From assembly GCA_964017195.1 (NCBI GenBank), contig OZ024887.1, forward strand, positions 62,770,811-62,834,810: a DNA stretch of 64,000 nucleotides, written 5' to 3'. The notes below the pieces were generated by a model. That model was not told where the DNA came from and searched no databases. It saw nothing but the letters and a program-made list of their open reading frames with translations. Every line of letters begins with the position of its first letter. Position 1 is the stretch's first letter. The translations under genes and the position numbers were made by a program. Below are positions 35,218-45,600 of the stretch, piece by piece. The DNA is from Siderastrea radians. Lineage: Eukaryota; Cnidaria; Anthozoa; Scleractinia; Rhizangiidae.

Positions 35218-35521
35218 TTAGCTGTAGCTTTTTATAGATTCACTGTTAAGATTGTCTTCTTAATCTTGGTTCCAGACCCCTTATCACTATTGTATAAATA
35301 AAGGTTTGTCAAAATCGTAACGGTCACTTTTGAAAATGTATGTTGACTAGCATACAAAACGTCAAGTTTATATAAAAATACGTAAGTTGATAATGTTTAT
35401 TACCGCTGTTTGTGTTTTATTTTTGATCAAGCTACGATGGCCCAGGAACAAAAGTCTTTAAGACCATACCCTTTGCAGGATGGGGGGGGGGGGGTGCATA
35501 CCTATATACCCTATAATTGTA

Positions 35522-35819
35522 ATTAGTATAAATCTACCGAGCGTTCTATCATAAATGCTGCAATCTGATTGGCTACCGTACTCGCTATCTATTCCGTGAT
35601 AGATAGTGAGTAGCGAAAAGGTGAGTGGCAGGCACAGTTTTATACTTCAAAATAACAGTGCAATGATGTAAAACTTTTCACTTTAGTGGAATATTAATCG
35701 AGATTTATACTAAAACAATTAGATTATTCGCTTTCGATTTCTATGCGTGGTAGTTGGTTCGGCCTTCGGCCTCATCAACTATCACGCGATAGAGATCTCG
35801 AGCTCATAATCTAATTGTT
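35522..35819. repeat. Compound foldback element
   Basis: Inverted pair TTAGTATAAATC (35523-35534) / GATTTATACTAA (35702-35713), immediately followed by a second inverted pair AACAATTAGATTAT (35714-35727) / ATAATCTAATTGTT (35806-35819). The second stem also contains 'ggtagttg' / 'caactatc' and 'gccttcggc'. Probably two adjacent or nested MITEs. No target duplication established. Confidence 0.6.
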
Positions 35820-36529
35820 AATTATAGTTATATAGAGTAGCTCATGTAGTGGAGTGCAGATCTTAAGCTTCCTTCAGCCCTCGCAGCTTCAAAACTGGCT
35901 ATGCTTTCTCTTTCACAAGATAACCAAGTGGCACTGAAGTGGATGTCTTTTAGTTTGCAAAAACAGTCGTTCGTTCGGTATAGTGAAATACAGTCACTAG
36001 GTATTTCTCGGTGAAGAATTTTTTTTTCCGATTTCTGGGGAGAACGATTTTTGGAACACCAAATGGAAAAGTAAGACCATGAAAATTTTCAAGCCATCCA
36101 AGTTGAGGACCATGTAAACTTGCAAACAGTCAGGGGTTGGTGGAATGGGATCACATAGAGAGCGCTGCGCAGGCTTGAGGATATCTCTTCATCGTTGTTT
36201 TTTTTCCGTGTGGTGTGCAAACTTCAGTTATTGATAAAAAATTTGAGAGCTTGGTGTTGCGTTTGTTGTGTAATATCGAGACCTTTCACGAATGTATCTG
36301 CTTATTGTTATCGGCCAATCGCGAGATCCAGGTCAGACTGAAATGTCATCTCAAATTCCAAAATACTGGGGTATTCCTCTCGGGCCTCGGACATCATTGG
36401 ACCGTGAAGCGGTATGTTTGCTCGTTCGAGATTCTGAGCTTCCTTTGATAGCAGGCAAAATAGGTTTTTGTGAAAATTTTAAGACCGCTTTAGCTTTAGC
36501 CTCAAAGGTGAGCTAGATTGTTCACAAAG
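35820..36529 (+). promoter_or_regulatory. Presumed upstream region of the ferlin gene
   Basis: Last 700 bp before the first ferlin start codon. No TATA box or initiator can be assigned with confidence. The last ~120 bp before 36530 resemble the last ~110 bp before 37589 ('gagcttcc..', 'agcaggc', 'ctttagct'), so the proximal 5' region was duplicated together with exon 1a/1b. Confidence 0.4.
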
Positions 36530-36626
36530 ATGTCTCGTCTTCGACTGCTGGAGCTGAAAGCGACCAGTTTGCCTAATGTCGAGAAGAAAGGAACTAGTGA
36601 CCCGTACGCTTCAGTGGAGTGTCAAG
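36530..36626 (+). other. Ferlin alternative first exon 1a
   Basis: 97 bases: 32 codons plus one base (phase 1), donor 'caag|gtataa'. Protein starts [20 protein letters not shown] and continues [12 protein letters not shown]: strand 1, loop 1 and strand 2 of a C2 domain. An in-frame TGA at 36509-36511 shows that the ATG begins the frame. Splices in frame to exon 2 at 38604. Confidence 0.8.
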
Positions 36627-39600
36627 GTATAAATGTTCATCTTTAATTACGTTTTTATTGAAGATTACCCTGGTTATAAGTTTTCTTCGCCAAGGCATTA
36701 AAATTCTACTAGCATATAAAACGTTTGGAGTACAAAACTGTTGCTTTTCTTCTCCTAATTGCCGGGGGAGCTTCGACGAGAGCGCGAATCGCGCCAGACA
36801 TTCGGAGCGTCTTCATTCTAAAATATTAAAGCTCAATTTGCATGGAAAATTATTAAATTATTGGGTAAATTTTGGGTGGAAAAATTCTCGTGGATGCTTA
36901 TCAATGAGCAAAACGCACAAGTTGAAAACCACAAATCTTTAAAACCAAATCTCATACAGGCGTGACCATTGTGCCACAGAGAGCTCAAGAGTTGTAAACG
37001 GAAAGAGGGGTGAGGCGGGGATGGAATGGGATGGGACAACATCAGAGAATGCGTTACCTTAGCTCTTTTGTTAGAAGTGGTTAATTAGAAACACGATCTC
37101 CAGTTCATTGATACTTCCTCTTCAATGCTTTTCTTTCCTTCTGGCGAAAAAATTGCAACTGCTGTTCTTGCAAACTGACAAAGATTTAAAATTTTCAGTG
37201 TAAACAAAGAGAGTGAACCAGTGAACGCAGCGGTGCATGTGTTAACTGTTTCTTAAAAACGAGAATTTTGGCAATTTTTAGCATTTTAGTTGGCCAATGA
37301 ATCAAAGAAGGTGTGACAGATTTCAATGGTATTAACAGTCAAGGTTCACGGACTTTTGTTAGAAAACGGCATACCAGGTTCTCAAATTCCGAGGTCGTGT
37401 ATTTAATAAATGTTCCAGAAATTATCAGACCGTGAAGCTTCGCGAACAGGGGATGTTTATGTTTAATAGGGTGTTGTTCCCGGGTAGCTGTTTTGACTTT
37501 CACGGAGCTTCCATAGATAGTAAAGCAGGTTCTAGTGGATATTTCAAGAACACTTTAGCTCAAGGTTAGGCTAAGTTGAAAGCCAAACATGTCTCGCCTT
37601 CGACTGCTGGAGATAAAAGCGACCAACTTGCCCAATGTCGAGAAAGTGGGGAAGAGTGACCCATATGCATCCGTGCAGTTTCAAGGTACTGTTTATCATT
37701 GATATGTTTTTAGTGAAAGTGAACATGCTCAGCAGATTTAACAGGCATCGTATGAGAATTCTACTTGGAAAGAAAAATAGCTCATATCGCGTGCGAATTA
37801 CATCGGGCCAAACACATTCGGCCTGGAGTATGAAGCCCAACTGTGTAAATGGTTGGTTTTATTCCTTCGGATGGTCGCTACAAATAGCCTACCTTTTATT
37901 TGCCCTCTTTCCTGAAGAGGGGAAGTCGTAGATAAAGGATTAATTTGAAAATAATAGAAAAATGAGACAAGTAAAGATGGGTGAGCGAAACTCGTGAGCG
38001 TGTGTATAAAGAGAGAAAGAGGTCCAAAAATTTTCAGTGCAGACTAAAATGTCTGCATGCCTTTAAAATCTACAAATCCTCCCTCAGGCAGACACACAAA
38101 ACTCTCATCATCCAAGCAGCAAATCTTTGCTTAGTTCATTTGCGTGGGCACTTATTTCAGCGCAAAGCGGCTGTAAACAATGCGCTTAATTATTTATGTT
38201 CCGTCTTTGAAAGTACTCCAAATTAATAATTTATGATAAATTATGCAGCCTGTTTTGCCTTTGTCATCCCGTCATGCGTTAAGCGTTCATCCCTGGGCAA
38301 CATGCAGAATGGCGGATGAATGAAGCTCAAAAAGTCAAAATCAAAACATTAAAATCTCCACCATGCTTCGGGTTGCTGTAAGCAGCGCTGTAAATTTGCC
38401 CAATGTAGAGACGATTGGAAAAAGCGACCCGTATGTTGTACTTAATTTCCAAGGTTTGTATTTGGTGTATTTTATCAGTTTTGTGGAGTGCTTCGAGGTT
38501 TTTTATCGCCCGGAGGTGGGGACAAGCGCGGGTAATAATAACTCGGCATGTTGAAGTCCGTAGTCAGCTTAAATATTCAGCTTACTGTTTGTTATATTTT
38601 TAGGGGTCAAGAAAAAGACAGAAGTGATAAAAGACGAGCTCAACCCAGTTTGGAACGAGGTTTGTAGTCGTTTGAGCGCTCGCGCGAATTTCATTTCGAC
38701 TTTTCCCGATACCTGAACCACTAATTTTAATTTGTCACTAATACGGCTGAGGGTTTTCCTCGCGATGTAAAAATAACCTGTTTATGGGCGAGGCTTAAAT
38801 ACTGAAGTATTATAGCTTCTTAACCTTTTTTGTTTTCTTTTCTTTAGAAATTTGAATGGGATTTAGGTGGACAACCACTTTCTGTGGAAGAAAATTTGAT
38901 CGTCCATGTCAAAGATTGGGAGCGAATTGGGAGAAATCGGTGCGTCTAGTGAGCTTAACTTATCATATTTTTTATGTCTAGTCTTTAAAGTCTTATTTTA
39001 TTTTTCCCGAGTTCTTTCCTTTCGGTAAATTCTTGTGGCATTTGCTATTGCTGGTTTTTTATGGCCCTTTGCGGTTAACTGCATCTGATACATGTCACGT
39101 TTCTTTACCTTTATCGTCCCTTTCAGTGCGATTGCTGTGCGAAGTAGTATTTCTTTTTCAAAATTTGAAAACAAGCGTCCTTATTGCTGGTTACCGGAAT
39201 TAATTTAAATTTAAGATTTCAGACTTTTATGTTTTTTATTTCTGTGGCCCAGCGAAAATTTGGAATGCGAATTGTAAGCTTATATTTCTTCAAGTACTGG
39301 CAATCATGACAAAACTTAGAAATTTACATTTTAGTTTAAATTTCATGTTTTTGATATTGCGATAAGGGCTTTTTTACAGACTGTCATTATTTCCCTTCGT
39401 TTGTCTTTTTGTGCCAAAACATTCGCTAGAAATGACATCATCGTTCCGACTAGGAGGTTTAATACACTGGGTTATAGAACTGCGAAGACAGAATAGAAGA
39501 GCGACGACTTTTCTGTTTCTATAAATAGGCGATTTGTTCGCGGAAAACCCCGCGCTCTTTTCAGCCAGTGTTGCGTGATGAATTGAACAAATTACTTCCC

Positions 39601-42600
39601 TATCAAATTTCTTTAACAGTTTCATTTATACAATGTTCTTGCAATGAGATTTGCGAAGTTTACAATTCCATGCTGTTCGTTAAGGCTTCATTTTCGATCC
39701 AGCGACGTTAACATCACAACTTGTTCCTGTGTAAACTCTTTCTATTTGCAAATATGGCACCAATCGAATAAATTATGAACAGGTTTTCTTTCAAAGGCGT
39801 TAGAATTGAAGTTTAAATTATTTTTATATATCTGAAAAATTGGGATAACTGTTTCGCTTTCAAGGACAACCGCAATGCAACTTTTCTTTGTATTTTTCTG
39901 TGATCTTATTCAAGCTAGAAGTCTTAATTACTGTCATCTTTTAACCCTTTCAATTTTGTCTCCTAGGCAATTCGCTGTTCTTTGAGAAATTAACATTTAA
40001 CTCTGCCACGAGAGTCCTGTAAATTATGCTGCTTGATGTTTTTCCCGCTTTTTAGCGTTAATTATTTCAGTCATAGGAATTTTTTTCGATGTTTTAGTGT
40101 AAGTTTTTAATGAAAATTAACATTTTAAAGTTTTGATTGTTATTATGCATCATTACCATCTACGCAAGCTTTTCAAGGTCATATCGCCCCAATAAATATT
40201 ACCCTCTTGTTACAATATAAAATTTGGTTTATTTTTATGCATAGTGCACGCTTTAAGAAAGAAGATACAAAAAGAAGGAAATTATGCATTCAATAATGTG
40301 TTGAAATAGCACTTACTCAAACATTGCTTTTGCTAGAAAAATCACTGAATTATTAATTGTGGGAAGGAAAAAGTGTAAAATTCATTATTTGTTTTGAGAC
40401 TGACAAAGTAATAACTAATAGTAGTATCCCGTGTGAATAAAGTTTTATGATTAAGCAGGAGTTGGAATGATGATTTGTAACAAACAACTCATAGCTTTTG
40501 TCTTTCAAGTAGCAAGGCACAACAGGGTGTCCTACTTTTACAGTGTAATAAAAAAAATGCATATTAATATTTTAGTTTGACCGTAGCCATTTCATATGGG
40601 TGTTAATCCCTTTGGGATTTTATGACCTGAAAAAAAAGTCTGTCTCCTTTGTACGACAAGGGAGAGATTTTAACTTTGAGATGATTTTGAGATGATTAGG
40701 AAAATAATACATATAAAAATGAAGTTATCTTATCTTATCTTGGTTACTGGTTAATGCCTCTTAGCTAAGCAGCGTCTGCCTCTTTGTATTTTTTCACATT
40801 TTTTTCCCATTTCTCCGGCATCTTATAGCATCAATTTGCAAGTGCCAGTTTGTCCTAGTGTCTTCACTCCCAGGCTGTTCCCACTTCCTTCTCTCCCTAC
40901 CCCCATCTCCTTCATTCACAATTCTTGCCCTCATCTCTTTGTTTTTTTATCCCTTCTTTTCCTGTTCTTGCCCCCTTGTCTTCCTATTTCCACCCCTTTC
41001 TGTGCTTGTTCATGCCCTCTTCTCTCTCTGTTCCCACCTTGTTCTCTCCCTGCTCTTATCACCTTCCCTGTTCGTTCTTACTCTTCTCCCCCTGTTCCTA
41101 CCCTCATGTCTTTCTGTTTCCACCCCTTCTTTTCCTGTTCTTGCCCCCTTCTCTTCCTATTTCCACCCCTTTCTGTCCTTGTTCATGCCCTCTTCTCTCT
41201 CTGTTTCCACCTTGTACTCTCCCTGCTCTTATCCCCTTCTCTGTTAGTTCTTACTCTTCTCTCGCTGTTCCTACCCTCATGTCTTTCTGTTTCCACCCCT
41301 TCTTTTCCTGTTCTTGCCCCCTTCTCTTCCTATTTCCACCCCTTTCTCTCCTTATTCCCATCCTCTTCTCTATGTCTTACCCCCTGCTCTGCCAGTAATG
41401 AGTTTTTACTACCATTTTCGTTCAACCCTGAAGCGTGACGATTTTTTCACGTATGTTTACGTTTTAAACTTAACGGTTTTGTCTGGTTACGTGTCACTTT
41501 AGGCAATGAAACCTTGTCGGTTATGTCGCGAAACTGACAAGGTTCTTGGTGCCATTCAAACATGTTTTGTTTATGTGCTCTGAAACTTTTCAGGTTTTCC
41601 GTGCACAGGAGCACGTTTTGTTCACGTGCTTTGGAACTTTTTGGTCCGCGAAACGGCCAACATTGAAATTTGTTGTGCTCCAAACTGCACTAACTCCTTG
41701 GTGATTTGGGAAAGGGAGATAGATCAGTAGTGGACTTTCAATACTTCGATGAGTTCAAGGTCATCTTTCCGTAATTTTTTAGATGTCAGGCCTCTTTAGG
41801 CTTTGCTTTTCGTTGCAGTATCTGTGCCATACAGATTTTGTGGTGTTTACGGTCACGCAACTCGTTCGCAAATTGTCTAAAACTCCACGGAATTTTACCC
41901 ATAACTAATGTTCACCCCCTTCACTCAGACCCTCACTGATATTAAAAAAAAATTCTGTCAATGATGGAGCATTTTAAATCTTGATCTAAATGACTCCTGG
42001 ATGGTAACTCCTTCCAAGCTTGTTAACTTGTTAACTTTTCTCATCTCCTTCACTGCAAAAAATTAAAGACTTTCATGCGGCAAAACCTGAAAAGTCTCAG
42101 AGCACGTGAACAAAACATGTTCGAATGGCGCCAAGAACCTTGTCAGTTTCGCGACATAACCAACAAGGTTTCATTGGTCTAAAGTGACACGTAACCAGAC
42201 AAAACTGTTAAGTTTAAAAAGTAAACATACGCGAAAAATTCGTCACGCTTCAGGGTTGAACGAAAATAGTAGTATCCCTTCTCTTCCTGTTCCTATACCC
42301 TCATCTCTTCCTGTTCCCACTACTTATTTCCCAATTCTCACCCCTTCTCTTCTTGTTCCTTTCCTCTTTTCTCTCTATTTCCACCCTTTCTCTCCCTATT
42401 TCTTTCCCCTTCTTTTCTTGTTCACGCCCCCTTGTTGTCTTGTACCCACCCCTTCTCTCTGTGTTGCCACCCTCTTCTTGTCCTGTTGTCGCCCCTTTCT
42501 CTCCCTGTTCAGACTTCTTCAGTCTTCCTTCTGACCCTATTTATGCCCCTCCTATCCTGTTCCTACTCCCTTCCTTACTCCCTCCTACAGCTGTACCACC

Positions 42601-45600
42601 TTGTCTCCTTGTTGCCAAACCCTTTTCTGGTAAGTTGATGTCTCTACACCACAATTTGCCTCATGACTTTGAGTGGAAGATAATGCCTTAATTTGTTACG
42701 ATGCTGATGTTCCGTTAAATAATTTTTGTTTGCTCTTTAGGCTCCTTGGTTCAGCCACCGTCCCCCTGAAGGATCTTGTAAAGGATAGCAGCCACACCAT
42801 GCAAGCTGATGTCAATCTTTTAGATGGCAGCAACAGGATGACTCAGGTAAGTGTAGGTGTTAAGATAAACCTGTAGGGTTAGAAAAGATGGCAAAGGTAA
42901 TAAGTAAAAAGCAAGTAGGCAGTGGGTCAGCCAAATAAGCTTGAAATTTTTAAACTGCAAAGAAGAGGAGATATTTTTCCAGTCTCAGGCTGCTCCTAAT
43001 GAAAACTCTATGCGTGGTGCAATTTTTGTGCAACTTGTATGTATCAGTTCTTGTACTAACTTGTCTGCACCATGTATGCAATTGGCTTATCAATTTGTTG
43101 CAATGGTTAGAGTGAGTAGACCTGTCCCCCAACCCGCCCCCCCCATCCCTACGGGTGGAGGAAGGGGCAGGGGTGTCCAAACTTCCTGCTTACCTTACCT
43201 TAAATCCTTTAATTTACACCCTGATATGAAAATTTATTATTCTCCTTACTGTTCTCTATACATTTGTATGGAACTAGTCAAGAGAATTTGTCTAAATATG
43301 AAAACATCTTTTCCTTGGTGATTGTTTCCTTTATTCTCATCACTTGAATATTTGAACGAACAGTGATCATGCAAGGAGTAATTTCATTTTCGTCACTGTT
43401 AGGGCTTAAAGGGTTAAATCCTGGTTCCTACCCAGTTTTTGTTTGCTGACTCTTTCTCTGTATTTTCGATTGCAAATATTATGCATGTTGTGCAATTTTT
43501 TTCTTTTTTGCCTGCTTCCCACCATCATGAGAATACCGCTTCCAATACAACTCCTGGCCCCATTTCTTCGACCTTCCTGCATCCTGTCTCCCTACCCACT
43601 CACAACGTATCCAATTTAATATAGCTACCTGCCATATCAGTTCATGTGTTTCACACCACAGGTCTTGTACAATACTCCCACTTTGCACAACTCTCGTAAG
43701 ATCTGTTGTGGGGAGCAGGGATGATGCATTGGTTAGAGTACTGTCTCGCCTCCCACCAATGTGGCCCAGGTTTGATTCCCGGACTCGGCGTCAGATGTGG
43801 GTTGAGTTTGTTGTTGGTTCTTGTCCCTGCCCTGAGAAGTTTTTCTCTGGGTCCTACTGTTTCCCCCTCTCCTCAAAAACCAACATTTCTAAATTCCAAT
43901 TTCAATCTGGATACAGTGGACAAAGAGCGACCTTGTGGATGTGCTACTGCTATTTCCCATTTATTTATTGTATTTATTTGTTTAGTATTTATCTTATGTT
44001 GCAAGACAAGTTATGCAATCATTATGCTGTTTTCAAGTTCCTGATTTGGCATATGTATTCAGTGCTTTTTTTACTGTTCTCCAATATTGCAGGCCAAGCT
44101 TTCCCTCCGTTTGGAATACATTCCTCCCAAGGCAGCTAAGGGTACAGAAGAAGAAATAACAGCAATGGATGAGACAGATCTTGGTGCTGAGCCAGGAGAG
44201 GAAGGATTTGAAGATGAGTTAGGCATGGATGAAGTGGAAGGTGGAGGTGCCGAGGGTGTCAGTGACGCTGTCAGGTAAGATCATAGCAGAACTCCTTTGT
44301 GGCCAAAGGCCGCAAGAGTGGAGCCCCATACTCATACTAAAAGGCATGCTGGTTTTTTTTTTATGGTCATGGCAAGCGGAGTGGCTCGCAGGTGCATGCG
44401 CCGTACAACCGTCGCATTTCATGACATTCTTACATGAGGCAATTTTCTTCCAGCTTCTAGCCAATGGCGTGCAAGGAATTGCGTAAGTCTTTTAACGCGT
44501 GTTGCACAAGCGACTCGCGTAGCGGTAAAATAACTCTTGAAAACAGTGGATAATTTTACAGTAAAATGGTATCCAACGGCCATAACATGATGAAAAACAG
44601 GATTCTACATTCAAGGATGTAAGGTTAGAGCAAAACCAAGCTTACAAGTCGAGCAGAAAAGTACTAATTTGCGAACAAATAATTCTGACTTAAAGCGTAA
44701 TAAATGACCGGTTCATAATGACTGATCTGGGAATTAATTTACATACTGTGCATGTGAGTGTTGGTGCTTGTGCTTATAGTGTCCAAACTAATTCACAAAT
44801 CAACTTTACCCTGGTAGAAATCCTATACAGGATCCTGTAAGTTCACACCGGATCCTACCCAGGATCCTAAATGGCAATAATATATGGTACATGGCAATAC
44901 AATGATACAGCTCTTTGTTATCTGTGCAAAACAGACGAGGAAACACAAATTCATCTTTACTGGGAATGCTCAGTTACAAAAACCTTTGGCAAAGTGTGAA
45001 AGAATTTTTCGTTTCAATCCATCTTATACCAGCCTCGCACGTTTTAGACATATATATGAATGTTTAGGCTTCGGAGGAGAGGATGATGATGTATTAATAA
45101 ACCACTGTTTGCTCCTTGCAAGATCTTATATCTATTGTTGTAAATTTAAGAATGTCTCTCCATGTATCGGAGAATATGTGCAATGACTGAAATTCAATTT
45201 TGAAATTGAAAAACCAAGTTTCTATGGTGACAGGTTCAGAGACCACTTGGATCTCTCCCTCGAGAAAGAAGTAATCGTTTAATGAAGTAGTTTAAATGTA
45301 TAACAACAAACGGTAAGTCTTAGCCACAGAATGGTGAAGGAAAAAGCCTGATCTCACTTCGTCATCTTGATGCAGAGATACCACTTGACCATTTTAATAG
45401 AAATTTGAAATGCCCCTACTTTCAATGAGTAGATACCGGTTTCTTTAATAGAATTCGAGCCGATCCAGGTTTTGTGAGTCCAGTCTGATCCGATCCAGGT
45501 TTTGTCAGTCCGATCCAATCTGGTCCGATCTGGGTTTTGTCAACAGCCTACTCAGGATCCTGTAAAGTCTTTCAGGATCCTGCTTAAGGCTGTCTAGGAT

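Larger units (their letters stand above)
38940..42740 (+). other. Ferlin intron 3 (3.8 kb), repeat-rich
   Basis: The intron interrupts the codon for the Arg of GRNR. 38940-40835 shows nothing recognised; then a pyrimidine-rich higher-order repeat (40836-41397), an 868-bp foldback (41407-42274) and a second pyrimidine-rich block (42275-42610) precede the exon 4 acceptor. Confidence 0.8.
38604..42846 (+). other. Ferlin exons 2-4: remainder of C2A domain
   Basis: Exon 2 [19 protein letters not shown], exon 3 [19 protein letters not shown]...[10 protein letters not shown], exon 4 [18 protein letters not shown]... They complete C2A to about residue 117. Loop 3 carries D (KDWE), E and N (GRNR), the pattern seen in dysferlin C2A. 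Loop 1, in the alternative exon, has E then D (VEK..SDPY). Calcium binding is therefore plausible but not classical. Confidence 0.9.

Noticed and set aside
36530..37685. Exons 1a and 1b as a separate small C2-domain gene or pseudogene
   Set aside because: Neither has a downstream exon of its own before 38604; both share phase and donor type with 1c and join exon 2 in frame, so alternative first exons are the simpler explanation.
40836..41438. 200-residue Ser/Pro/Leu/Phe-rich frame
   Set aside because: Pure pyrimidine satellite in ferlin intron 3; all three frames are open because the strand lacks purines needed for stop codons.
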